From IMG/VR virus record IMGVR_UViG_3300035670_000559, positions 1-39,569 of that record: a stretch of 39,569 bases of DNA; one strand, given 5' to 3'. This document shows, piece by piece, positions 1 through 6,586 of the stretch (positions within the stretch are counted from its first letter, which is position 1; each line of letters begins with the position of its first letter). This stretch comes from a virus. The notes beneath the pieces were generated by a model. That model was not told where the DNA came from, did not search any database, and saw only the letters and a program-made list of their open reading frames with translations. Made by a program: the position numbers and the translations under genes.

Positions 1-1
1 T

Positions 2-463
2 AACGGAGCTGGGGCAAAAGTTACAGTGACTTCGGATGGAGATGATGCTACTACCGATTTCACGGTGGTTGGTACAGGCATGGATGGGCAGCAGCTTACT
101 GAGGTGATTACGGGTGTAGATTCAAATACCGTAACTAGCACTAACTACTTTTCTTCAGTAACTTCTATTACTCCAAGCGCAACTTCGGCTAACAATGTCA
201 GCATCGGCCTGTCTGGCCTGGCGCTACCTAAGTGTCGTATTCGTGGCCTGTACTACACCGGCGCAACCACGGCTGGGTCAGTGATCATTACCCGGTACAG
301 TGATTCCCGCAAAGTATTAAACGTCCTTAGCCCGGCTGGATCTGGAGCTAATGCGTTTAACGTGTGGGTGCCTGGAGAGGGGATTGTCGCTACATATACG
401 CTCAATGACTATGCGACAGTAGCTCTGACGCAGGTCGGTTCAGCAACCATTCTGTGTAGCTAA
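2..463 (+). CDS. Phage structural protein, 5'-truncated by window edge
   Basis: The frame is open to the first base of the window: codons before the GTG at position 26 read N-G-A-G-A-K-V-T and continue the same beta-rich style, so that GTG is almost certainly internal and the gene begins upstream. The visible part is Thr/Ser/Gly/Val-rich with no lysine-rich segments or catalytic motifs, ending in SATILCS. The TxTxxGDDxxTxFTVxGTxxxG pattern is one I recall from minor capsid or decoration-type proteins that follow the major capsid gene in aquatic podovirus-like phages. A virion surface role is inferred from this resemblance and from being first in a run of structural genes. Exact function unknown. 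Confidence 0.75.
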   Translation, partial: NGAGAKVTVTSDGDDATTDFTVVGTGMDGQQLTEVITGVDSNTVTSTNYFSSVTSITPSATSANNVSIGLSGLALPKCRIRGLYYTGATTAGSVIITRYSDSRKVLNVLSPAGSGANAFNVWVPGEGIVATYTLNDYATVALTQVGSATILCS

Positions 464-465
464 TC

Positions 466-720
466 ATGGCAAAGACACCAGCCTGGCAGCGTAAAGAAGG
501 CAAGAACCCTAAAGGCGGTTTGAACGCCAAGGGGCGAGCTTCCTATAACGCTGCCAATCCCGGCAAACCTGGTCTTAAAGCTCCGCAGCCTGAAGGCGGT
601 GCTCGTAAAAAGTCCTTTTGCGCCAGAATGGCCGGCATGAAGAAGAAACTAACTTCAGCCAAAACAGCAAACGACCCGAACTCTCGGATTAACAAATCTT
701 TACGAGCATGGAAGTGCTAA
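466..720 (+). CDS. Small basic conserved phage protein (DUF6321-like)
   Basis: An 84-residue Lys/Gly-rich protein, starting two bases after the previous stop. The N-terminal block TPAWQRKEGKNPKGGLNAKGR and the C-terminal block SFCARMAGMKKKL followed by ANDPNSRINKSLRAW are strongly patterned and match a family I recall from many aquatic phages, possibly DUF6321; the family number is from memory. No enzyme motif or membrane segment. The strong basic charge suggests binding of packaged DNA or a virion component, which is inference. Its stop is immediately followed by the next ATG. Confidence 0.8.
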   Translation: MAKTPAWQRKEGKNPKGGLNAKGRASYNAANPGKPGLKAPQPEGGARKKSFCARMAGMKKKLTSAKTANDPNSRINKSLRAWKC

Positions 721-969
721 ATGGAGATGATGCTTTGGAATATCGCCTTATCCGCGATAGTGGCGATCATGGGAATGATGCTTAAGGGCAAGTTCGATGA
801 ACTCAACCGCCTAAGTATCCTGCTTAACAGGACTCGGGAGGAAGTAGCCCGTGACCACATTACCCGTGCTGAAGTGCGGCAAGATCTGGATAAGATCCGT
901 GAACACTTTGACGATGGCTTCCGCAGACTAGAGGCCAAACTTGACGCGATGGCGCAGAGGAAAGCATGA
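721..969 (+). CDS. Small membrane-anchored coiled-coil protein
   Basis: An 82-residue protein with an N-terminal hydrophobic helix (about residues 4-22, LWNIALSAIVAIMGMMLKG) followed by a charged heptad-like helix (about 25-78). Topology would be one N-terminal membrane segment with a cytoplasmic or periplasmic coiled coil. Such proteins in phages are often holin or spanin accessories, but the lysis pair here lies at 13.4-14.3 kb, so that role is uncertain. The ATG directly abuts the previous stop, and the end overlaps the next start by four bases (ATGA), indicating translational coupling. Confidence 0.65.
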   Translation: MEMMLWNIALSAIVAIMGMMLKGKFDELNRLSILLNRTREEVARDHITRAEVRQDLDKIREHFDDGFRRLEAKLDAMAQRKA

Positions 970-1610
970 AACGCAAAACCAAACGTTTTGAAGCCGGTGG
1001 TCTAAACCCGTATCAGGGTGACGACGTAGATTACTTTAGCGGCGCCAGAAATGCGTCTGGTGCAATTAGTCGAAACGACCAGGTTGATGAGCGTGACCGT
1101 CGTGAGATGGCCATGGCAGAGATGGCAAAAAGCCGTCCAGCTCGTCCAGCAGCCAAAGCCCCGATAGTTACCAAAGAGCAGATGAAGAAGGCGGGGTTCG
1201 ATAACCTGCGTGACTATCTAAATGCTCAGCGTGGTTTGACCCGTCGTGGAGCGCCTGCTCAACCAAAAGCTGAGATGGGCCCTTCTGGACAAGATATTGA
1301 CCGCATGGAAGCCTCTCTGACCGCCTCAAACATTCGTGATGAGCGTAGGGCATACGAGCAAGACAAGGACGCAGCAGCAGCCGCTAAACGTGCCGCAGCA
1401 ACCGCCAAAGAGCGCGAGTCCTACATGAAAGAACAGGCCCGCAAAAAAGAAGACACTCAGACTGGATCTCAGCGTCTAGCCCGCAAGGCAGAGGCGTTTA
1501 GAACTCGTATGCGTGAACAAGCTACCGGCATGAAGTCTGGTGGCATGGTTGCATCTAAACGCGCAGACGGTATCGCCCAGCGCGGCAAAACCCGTGGAAG
1601 GATCATCTAA
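966..1610 (+). CDS. Basic coiled-coil phage protein with C-terminal DGIAxRGKTRG motif
   Basis: A 214-residue charged protein. The N-terminal ~70 residues contain FEAGGLNPYQGDD; the middle (about 70-180) is Ala/Lys/Arg/Glu-rich and likely helical or coiled coil (AAAAAKRAAATAKERES). The C-terminus reads SGGMVASKRADGIAQRGKTR followed by GRII, a motif repeated in the next two genes. No catalytic motif seen. It may be a virion-associated or scaffold-like protein, but this rests only on position. Starts in an ATGA overlap and ends in a TAATG overlap with its neighbours. Confidence 0.7.
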   Translation: MKRKTKRFEAGGLNPYQGDDVDYFSGARNASGAISRNDQVDERDRREMAMAEMAKSRPARPAAKAPIVTKEQMKKAGFDNLRDYLNAQRGLTRRGAPAQPKAEMGPSGQDIDRMEASLTASNIRDERRAYEQDKDAAAAAKRAAATAKERESYMKEQARKKEDTQTGSQRLARKAEAFRTRMREQATGMKSGGMVASKRADGIAQRGKTRGRII

Positions 1611-1870
1611 TGGAAAACAAAGACTCAAGCCGTACCAAGAAGATCAAAGAAGCCAAGATTGAAGATGACTTCCTTGGTATCAAGAGTGGCATCAAAGCCG
1701 CTACGGTAAAAGCCAGCGAGCTTGGTGATCGCCTTGGGTTTACCCAGGAGGATTACTACGGTCCAAAAAAGACCGAGAAGAAAGCCAGTGGTGGAATGAT
1801 TAAGTCGTCAGCTTCTAAGCGAGCTGATGGGTGTGCTGTCCGTGGAAAAACGAAAGGGAAAATGGTATGA
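1610..1870 (+). CDS. Small basic phage protein with shared C-terminal motif
   Basis: An 86-residue Lys-rich protein. Residues 1-55 form a charged, probably helical part (IEDDFLGIKSGIKAATVKAS). The C-terminal ~28 residues (ASGGMIKSSASKRADGCAVR then GKTKGKMV) closely match the end of the preceding gene, so the two share a terminal module. Function unknown. Translationally coupled on both sides (TAATG at the start, ATGA at the end). Confidence 0.7.
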   Translation: MENKDSSRTKKIKEAKIEDDFLGIKSGIKAATVKASELGDRLGFTQEDYYGPKKTEKKASGGMIKSSASKRADGCAVRGKTKGKMV

Positions 1871-2106
1871 AAAAGATGACTGGTATGGGTGCTTCTAAAA
1901 TGGGTTCCGTTAAGACTGCCGCTCCAAGCAAAGACGGTGTTGCTACCAAAGGCAAGACCAAAGGCAAGATGATCAAGATGGCTGAAGGCGGAAAGATGCC
2001 CATGGTTATGAAAGGCGGGAAGTCTGTTCCTGCTTTCGCTGCCGACGGTAAAGGCAAAATGGCCAAAGGCGGCATGGCTAAAATGCGTGGCGGCGGTAAG
2101 TGCTAA
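1867..2106 (+). CDS. Lys/Met/Gly-rich small phage protein
   Basis: A 79-residue protein of very low complexity: Lys, Met and Gly dominate (KMAEGGKMPMVMKGGKSV). It contains another form of the shared motif (SKDGVATKGKTKGKM), here internal rather than terminal. An in-frame GTG 36 bases upstream lies inside the previous gene; the ATG overlapping its stop as ATGA fits the coupling pattern of the neighbours and is preferred. The composition suggests a nucleic-acid-binding or virion-packaged basic peptide; function is not known. Confidence 0.7.
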   Translation: MKKMTGMGASKMGSVKTAAPSKDGVATKGKTKGKMIKMAEGGKMPMVMKGGKSVPAFAADGKGKMAKGGMAKMRGGGKC

Positions 2107-2394
2107 ATGAGACCGTCTCGCGGAATGGGCGATATTCGCCCTTCAAAGATGCCAGAAGCCAAAATAGGAAGGCGGAAAGATGGCGATAAATTCACTACTT
2201 TCAAAGATGGTGGGAAGGTTAAGTCTCGCGTCAATGAAGCAGGCGTTTATACAAAGCCTTCAATGCGTAAGCAGCTCTTTGAGCAAATTAAAGGTTCCGC
2301 GACTCAAGGGACTGCTGCGGGCCAATGGTCAGCGAGGAAAAGCCAACTCTTAGCTAAGAAATATAAGGCTGCTGGTGGTGGATACCGAAGTTAA
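2107..2394 (+). CDS. Small basic conserved phage protein (QWSARKxQxLAKKYK family)
   Basis: A 95-residue protein with a patterned C-terminal half, NEAGVYTKPSMRKQLFEQIK and then QWSARKSQLLAKKYKAAGGG. I recall this block as conserved in small proteins of many aquatic phages, always of unknown function. The ATG abuts the upstream stop. The end overlaps by 20 bases the start of the endonuclease gene that follows, which appears to have been added here without damaging this gene's conserved C-terminus. Confidence 0.75.
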   Translation: MRPSRGMGDIRPSKMPEAKIGRRKDGDKFTTFKDGGKVKSRVNEAGVYTKPSMRKQLFEQIKGSATQGTAAGQWSARKSQLLAKKYKAAGGGYRS

Positions 2395-2836
2395 AGTTTG
2401 TACTATGTGCGGCGAGGAAAAGCCACTTACGGCTTATCGTAGTCGTGGTGGTAGCCAAACACATTTATTTAAAAGCAGGTGCAATTCATGCCTATACAAA
2501 GAACACAGACGCTGGACAGAACAAAATCCAGACCGGGTTCGTGAGTACAGGGATAAAGATAGTTGGACATTAGCAAAGCGTTGCGCCCGCAGAGGAATCA
2601 CACCAGAACAGTTAATAGACGCTTACGAAAGACAAGAAGAGTGTTGTGCAATTTGCAAAATAGAAATAGAGTTGATTGATAGCGCAATTGATCACAATCA
2701 CCATACAGATGAGTTTCGCGGTGTTTTGTGTAAGCAGTGCAATAGGGCGTTAGGCATGTTCAAAGATGATCCAAAAATTTTGCAAAATGCCATCGAATAC
2801 TTAAACATGTTTGGAAGTTACGGCGGTTATAAGTGA
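2375..2836 (+). CDS. Endonuclease VII-like HNH nuclease (free-standing)
   Basis: A 153-residue protein with two zinc-binding parts. An N-terminal Cys4 ribbon has C9-x2-C12 and C36-x2-C39. A C-terminal treble-clef HNH of the recombination endonuclease VII type has CAIC (91-94), IDHNHH (105-110), RGVLCKQCN (115-123) and the trailing LGMF. This family cuts branched or double-stranded DNA; free-standing copies in phages often behave as homing-type mobile genes. The start is GTG inside the previous gene; a second GTG follows directly. Base composition is AT-richer than its neighbours (20 G+C in 2641-2700), consistent with later acquisition. Confidence 0.88.
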   Translation: MVDTEVKVCTMCGEEKPLTAYRSRGGSQTHLFKSRCNSCLYKEHRRWTEQNPDRVREYRDKDSWTLAKRCARRGITPEQLIDAYERQEECCAICKIEIELIDSAIDHNHHTDEFRGVLCKQCNRALGMFKDDPKILQNAIEYLNMFGSYGGYK

Positions 2837-2997
2837 TCAAGGCCCCGGTGTATGACCCAAAGAAAGACGGCAACGTTTTTCAATGGCTACTCATCGCGGC
2901 ACGGGTTTACAGACAACGGAAACAGGTAGAGTCAAATGCCGCTAAAGAAGCCACAGCAGAGCTTAAAAGACTGGGGTCGCCAGAATTGGAAAACTAA
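2833..2997 (+). CDS. Possible small protein, 54 aa, overlapping the next gene
   Basis: A 54-residue frame starting at a GTG that overlaps the endonuclease stop as GTGA and running to TAA. It fills the otherwise empty ~100 bases between the endonuclease and the next gene, then overlaps that gene for about 60 bases in another frame. The product has a DPKKDGNVFQWLLIAARVYR segment and a charged C-terminal helix. The GTGA coupling is the same device used elsewhere here. It could instead be the ruin of a longer gene split by the nuclease insertion. No family recognised. Confidence 0.45.
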   Translation: MIKAPVYDPKKDGNVFQWLLIAARVYRQRKQVESNAAKEATAELKRLGSPELEN

Positions 2998-3175
2998 AAG
3001 TGGCAAACCGTCTTCCGTTACTGGCGAACGCTATCTCCCAGAGAAGGCGATCAACGCACTATCTCCAGCTGAGTATGCAGCGACGACTAGAGCGAAAAGA
3101 GCTGGTAAAGCTGGTGGAAAGCAATTCGTTAAACAACCAAAGTCAATTGCAGCAAAGACAGCGAGGTTCAGATGA
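2936..3175 (+). CDS. Small basic phage protein (DUF5872-like)
   Basis: A 79-residue basic protein. The sequence follows a conserved pattern: LKDWGRQNWKTKSGKPS, GERYLPEKAINALSPAEYAAT, then KQFVKQPKSIAAKTARFR. I recall this as DUF5872-like, widespread in cyanophages and other marine phages and in giant viruses, with no assigned function. The ribosome-binding site is weak (AACAGGTAGAG). Overlaps the following gene by four bases (ATGA). The conserved pattern makes it a real gene despite the overlap with a smaller frame upstream. Confidence 0.8.
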   Translation: MPLKKPQQSLKDWGRQNWKTKSGKPSSVTGERYLPEKAINALSPAEYAATTRAKRAGKAGGKQFVKQPKSIAAKTARFR

Positions 3176-3444
3176 AAACGGTTACTCCTAGTCCAGCTAA
3201 AGAAGACCAGATGAGCAAAGACCCGATTGACCAGATCAAGAAGGCCAAGGGCAAAACGGTCATAGCCAAGTCTGGTGGTTGGATCAAAGATGCCATCAAA
3301 AAACCTGGCGCCCTTCGCTCGTCTCTTGGCGTCAAAAAAGGTGAGAAGATCCCTGCTGGAAAACTTGCTGCCGCTGCCAAGAAGCCTGGAAAGATGGGCC
3401 AACGAGCACGTTTAGCCCAGACATTGAAAAAACTAGGAAAGTAA
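3172..3444 (+). CDS. Small basic conserved phage protein
   Basis: A 90-residue Lys-rich protein with GGWIKDAIKKPGALRSSLGV at about residues 36-55 and a basic C-terminus (MGQRARLAQTLKKLGK). I recall this segment from proteins of unknown function in marine phages. Start is taken at the ATGA overlap; an in-frame ATG 39 bases on (MSKDPIDQIKK) is a possible alternative. No enzyme motifs. Confidence 0.75.
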   Translation: MKTVTPSPAKEDQMSKDPIDQIKKAKGKTVIAKSGGWIKDAIKKPGALRSSLGVKKGEKIPAGKLAAAAKKPGKMGQRARLAQTLKKLGK

Positions 3445-3445
3445 T

Positions 3446-4378
3446 ATGCCAACGTCCGGCACCGTAGCATTTAACCTAGACCTTTCCAATCTGATTGAAG
3501 AGGCGTTTGAGCGCGTCGGTGGCGAGCTGCGTTCAGGGTATGACTTACGGACGGCAAGACGGTCTCTGAACCTGTTGACCATTGAGTGGGCTAACAGGGG
3601 TATCAATTTGTGGACGATGGAGCAGGGATCTTTCCCGCTGGTTACAGGCCAGGCCATATATCCGATCCCCGTAGATACCATTCAGATCCTCGATACGGTT
3701 ATCCGGCAGAATCCTGGAACACTGAACCAGATCGACATCAACATTAGCAACATCGCGGAACCAACGTACTCCTCGATACCCAATAAGCTAACCCAGGGCA
3801 GGCCAATCCAGTATTGGTTTAACCGGCAGTCTGGTAACGACAATCCTACGACAATCCTTCTGGCCCAGGACATTACGGCCACGGATACGACCATCCCACT
3901 GTCTACGACTACGGGCCTGGCTGCGGCAGGGTTCATCAAGATCAACAACGAGACGATCAGCTACCCGAACATCTCCGGTAACTCGCTAATTAATTGCGCC
4001 CGTGGACAGAATGGCACCACGGCAGTAGGTCACAACGTTATCGGTACCCCTGCTATTACGGTCCAAAACCTTCCTTGCGTGAACATATGGCCGACGCCAA
4101 ACCCACCGGGAGACCAGTACACGTTTGTCTACTGGAGACTTCGTAGGATGCAGGATGCGGGTAATGGAACGACGGTACAGGACATTCCTTTTCGTCTTAT
4201 CCCGTGCATGGTGTCTGGCTTGGCTTACTACTTAGGCATGAAGCTGCCAGGCATAGATCCCACCAGGATTCAGATGCTGAAGATGGACTACGAAGAGCAG
4301 TGGACTTTGGCATCGGCTGAGGACAGAGATACGGCGCCGCTGCGTATCGTCCCCAGGAACATGTTTTATTACGGGTAA
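3446..4378 (+). CDS. Head-tail adaptor-like structural protein with inserted beta module
   Basis: A 310-residue protein. The first ~125 residues (LIEEAFERVGGELRSGYDLR, SLNLLTIEWANRGINLWT) and the last ~100 (WPTPNPPGDQYTFVYWRLRR, then a helical C-terminus) resemble the adaptor or gp4/gp11-like proteins that join portal to tail in podoviruses. Between them, at about residues 133-206, sits a separate Thr/Ile/Gly-rich module ending SLINCARGQNGTTAVGHNV, a pattern I recall as a stand-alone insert in many phage structural proteins. The start has an AGGAAAG ribosome-binding site. A second adaptor-like gene lies about 1.5 kb downstream, suggesting a stacked adaptor. Assignment is by pattern, not alignment. 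Confidence 0.65.
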   Translation: MPTSGTVAFNLDLSNLIEEAFERVGGELRSGYDLRTARRSLNLLTIEWANRGINLWTMEQGSFPLVTGQAIYPIPVDTIQILDTVIRQNPGTLNQIDINISNIAEPTYSSIPNKLTQGRPIQYWFNRQSGNDNPTTILLAQDITATDTTIPLSTTTGLAAAGFIKINNETISYPNISGNSLINCARGQNGTTAVGHNVIGTPAITVQNLPCVNIWPTPNPPGDQYTFVYWRLRRMQDAGNGTTVQDIPFRLIPCMVSGLAYYLGMKLPGIDPTRIQMLKMDYEEQWTLASAEDRDTAPLRIVPRNMFYYG

Positions 4379-4381
4379 GCT

Positions 4382-4978
4382 ATGCCGCATAAAGACCGCG
4401 CCAAGGCTCTGGAGTACTACCGCCAGTACAACGCTAAACGTCGTGCTGCGGAGCGTCCTATGAGCGCTAGGCAGGCCGCTATGAATGCTGGTGAGATCCA
4501 ATACTCGACAGGCGAACCATGCGTCAATGGGCATTTAAGCCCAAGAAGTACGCAGACAAGAATTTGCATGGAATGTGATCGTTTGAGAAAGTCAAAAAAA
4601 CGATTAGCAAACCCAGAGTTGTATCAAGAAAAAGGTCGCAAGTATTACGCTGAAAATAGGCAAAAGGCTTTAGATCATAAAAAGGTTTACAGGCAAGCAA
4701 ATAAAGGGAAGATTATTGCGCTGGCTACGCTTAGGAAAAAAACCATCAAGCAGCGCACCCCTAAGTGGTTGACCAAAGATGATCTATGGATGATCAAAGA
4801 GGCTTACGAGTTGGCGGCGTTGAGAACCAAGATGTTTGGCTTCTCTTGGCATGTAGACCATGTAATCCCGTTGCAAGGTAAAAATGTTACAGGCTTACAT
4901 GTTCCAACAAACATGCAGGTCATACCTGGATCGATGAACATCTCAAAAAAGAACAAATACGAGGTGGATCATGTCTAA
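4382..4978 (+). CDS. HNH endonuclease (free-standing)
   Basis: A 198-residue protein. Its C-terminal region (156-193) has the phage HNH signature WHVDHVIPLQGKNVTGLHVP, then N177 and N186, with H157, D159, H160 and H173 as likely metal/catalytic residues. Upstream lies a probable zinc knuckle, EPCVNGHLSPR through CMEC, and a Lys/Tyr-rich helical linker. Function is DNA nicking or cleavage, typically as a homing-type element. Sequence after about 4530 is clearly AT-richer than the first ~140 bases, so the front may derive from neighbouring phage DNA. The end overlaps the next ATG by eight bases. No strong ribosome-binding site is visible at the start. Confidence 0.85.
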   Translation: MPHKDRAKALEYYRQYNAKRRAAERPMSARQAAMNAGEIQYSTGEPCVNGHLSPRSTQTRICMECDRLRKSKKRLANPELYQEKGRKYYAENRQKALDHKKVYRQANKGKIIALATLRKKTIKQRTPKWLTKDDLWMIKEAYELAALRTKMFGFSWHVDHVIPLQGKNVTGLHVPTNMQVIPGSMNISKKNKYEVDHV

Positions 4979-5402
4979 CAGGTTCGCATCCGGCAAATAT
5001 GCTATTGCTGAGTGTGATAGGTGTGATCAGAGGTTCATGTTAAAAGAACTCAGAATCCAAACTGTTAAAACGCGTCCTTTTAAAATTAAGGTCTGTAGGG
5101 CCTGTTACGATCCCGATCAGCCCCAGCTCCAGCTTGGCATGTACCCGGTCAACGATCCACAAGCCGTTAGAGAGCCGCGCCCAGACGTTAGTTATAGGCA
5201 GTCAGGGACAACAGGATTGCAGGAGCTTACGACCAATAGCACGGCCCCGCTGGGCTTTGGTTTTCCGGCAGAAGGCAGTAGAGTGTTCCAATGGGGATGG
5301 TACCCAATAGGTGGGGCCAGCGCTGAAGATGCGGGGTTGACGCCAAATGATTTAGTGGCTACAACAGCCGTAGGAACTGTATCAATCTCAATAGGAGTTT
5401 AA
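4971..5402 (+). CDS. Zinc-ribbon structural protein
   Basis: A 143-residue protein with an N-terminal zinc ribbon: CDRC (15-18) and CRAC (about 41-44), followed by DPDQPQLQLGMYPVNDPQAV and RPD. I recall this combination as a conserved small virion protein in pelagiphage-like and other aquatic podoviruses. The C-terminal part is Gly/Thr/Ala-rich and contains FQWGWYPIGG. It probably sits near the head-tail connector because of its neighbours; this is inference. GAGGTG precedes the ATG at good spacing, supporting the start within the upstream nuclease gene. Confidence 0.75.
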   Translation: MSNRFASGKYAIAECDRCDQRFMLKELRIQTVKTRPFKIKVCRACYDPDQPQLQLGMYPVNDPQAVREPRPDVSYRQSGTTGLQELTTNSTAPLGFGFPAEGSRVFQWGWYPIGGASAEDAGLTPNDLVATTAVGTVSISIGV

Positions 5403-5403
5403 A

Positions 5404-5586
5404 ATGATGAAACAAATGCGCGGCGTTGCAAAGCAGGAAGCTCGAAAGGCCGTCAAGGGCCATGAAGCTACCATGCACAAGGCCAAGAAAATGAAAGCTG
5501 GCGGGCCCACCTCTATGGACATGAAGAAGTATGGCCGTGGAATGGCTAAGGTGATGAATCAGCGTCAATCTGTTAGGGGGCGATAA
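5404..5586 (+). CDS. Small basic phage protein, 60 aa
   Basis: A 60-residue Lys/Met-rich protein with AVKGHEATMHKAKKMKAGGP and a basic C-terminus RGMAKVMNQRQSVRGR. The GHExxMHxxKK...GGPT pattern recurs, from memory, in aquatic phages next to adaptor genes. A good ribosome-binding site (AGGAG) precedes two consecutive ATG codons. It ends in a TAATG overlap with the next gene. Function unknown. Confidence 0.75.
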   Translation: MMKQMRGVAKQEARKAVKGHEATMHKAKKMKAGGPTSMDMKKYGRGMAKVMNQRQSVRGR

Positions 5587-5876
5587 TGGCCAAGTACAGC
5601 AAAAAGGTGATGGGCAAAGAGGTCGGAGACGGCGCTCTTTATGCTCCTCCACATACGATGACTGGCAAAGACATTGGCCCCAAAGAGGCTATGAAGGCTG
5701 TCAGTCGTCCGCCTGATCCTAATACACTTGCTGCCAAAGACTTTACCTGCAACACCCCGGCTGGGCGCGTGAGCTTTGGCGATCCTGGCCGCGACTATGT
5801 AAAGACCGACGGGATCAAGATCCGTGGGACTGGCGCAGCTACTAAAGGTGTAATGGCTCGGGGACCGATGGCGTGA
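5586..5876 (+). CDS. Small conserved phage protein with RGTGAATKGxxARGP tail
   Basis: A 96-residue protein. The C-terminus, DGIKIRGTGAATKGVMARGP then MA, is a conserved tail I recall from aquatic phage proteins, and it echoes the DGxAxRGKTRG motif of the genes near 1.5-2.0 kb. The first half has MGKEVGDGALYAPPHTMTG. No catalytic residues. Probably a minor virion component by context. Its stop overlaps a tiny downstream frame as GTGA. Confidence 0.75.
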   Translation: MAKYSKKVMGKEVGDGALYAPPHTMTGKDIGPKEAMKAVSRPPDPNTLAAKDFTCNTPAGRVSFGDPGRDYVKTDGIKIRGTGAATKGVMARGPMA

Positions 5877-5929
5877 CAAAAGGGAAAGGCAAAGTGCTCA
5901 AAGAGTACACTTTGATCAGGGTGGCTTAA
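5873..5929 (+). CDS. Possible 18-aa leader peptide
   Basis: A tiny frame beginning at the GTGA overlap and encoding MTKGKGKVLKEYTLIRVA. It is in the same frame as the next gene and ends at a TAA placed directly before that gene's AUC. Its last codons carry the AGGG that serves as Shine-Dalgarno for the AUC. It may be a coupling peptide; it may equally be no gene at all. Support is only position, overlap and frame. Confidence 0.3.
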   Translation: MTKGKGKVLKEYTLIRVA

Positions 5930-6586
5930 ATCAATTACGCAGAGCTTAGCGCAGCAATCCAAGGGTACGCGGAGAACAGCTTCCCAGATACCGTGGGGAG
6001 TTTTACCTCTGCATCCCAGATAGCCACGTTTGTCCAAGAGGCTGAGCAGCGGATCTATAACTCCGTTCAAATTCTTGCCCTGCGGAAGAACTCGACCGGT
6101 ACGGTGACTTCTGGAAACCAGTATCTATCCGCCCCCGTTGATTGGTTATCTACTTTCTCCCTGGCCGTGATTGATCCGGTCACTGGAGAGTACGAATATC
6201 TTCTGGACAAGGATGTGAACTTCATTCGCCAGGCGTATCCGTACCCGACGACATCAGGCAAGCCACTGTACTACGGGTTGTGGGATGAGAATACGTTCAT
6301 TCTCGGGCCTACGCCGGATGCCAACTACGTCATGGAGCTGCACTACTTCTACTATCCTGAGTCGATTGTGACGGCTGGAACGTCATGGCTAGGGGATAAC
6401 TTTGACTCTGTCCTTCTGTATGGGGCTTTGCTGGAGGCTGCGGCGTTCATGAAGAGCGATCCAGATACAATAGCCAACTATACGGCTCGTTACGGTGAAG
6501 CCATGGATGTGCTCAAACAGCTCAGCGAGGGCAAGAACAGGTCTGACGCCTACAGAAACGGGCAGATTAGGGTTCCAATTAAATGA
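5930..6586 (+). CDS. Second adaptor-like structural protein; apparent AUC start
   Basis: Codons from 5930 read I-N-Y-A-E-L-S-A-A-I-Q-G-Y and run without a break into the clear homologous body (QIATFVQEAEQRIYNSVQ, LALRKNSTGTVTSGNQYLS, LHYFYYPESIV, TSWLGDNFDSVLLYGALLEA). I recall homologues that begin with a similar 'Met-x-Y/F-x-E-L' stretch, so the N-terminus belongs here. TAA lies immediately upstream, no ATG, GTG or TTG occurs in frame until GTG at 5993, and that GTG has no Shine-Dalgarno. AGGG at 5918-5921 is 8 bases before the AUC. Role: portal-tail adaptor/gatekeeper, by family pattern. Downstream coupling is ATGA. Confidence 0.75.
   Translation: MNYAELSAAIQGYAENSFPDTVGSFTSASQIATFVQEAEQRIYNSVQILALRKNSTGTVTSGNQYLSAPVDWLSTFSLAVIDPVTGEYEYLLDKDVNFIRQAYPYPTTSGKPLYYGLWDENTFILGPTPDANYVMELHYFYYPESIVTAGTSWLGDNFDSVLLYGALLEAAAFMKSDPDTIANYTARYGEAMDVLKQLSEGKNRSDAYRNGQIRVPIK

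Noticed and set aside
5993-6586. GTG at 5993 as true start of the second adaptor
   Set aside because: No Shine-Dalgarno, and the conserved N-terminal residues lie upstream, back to the AUC.
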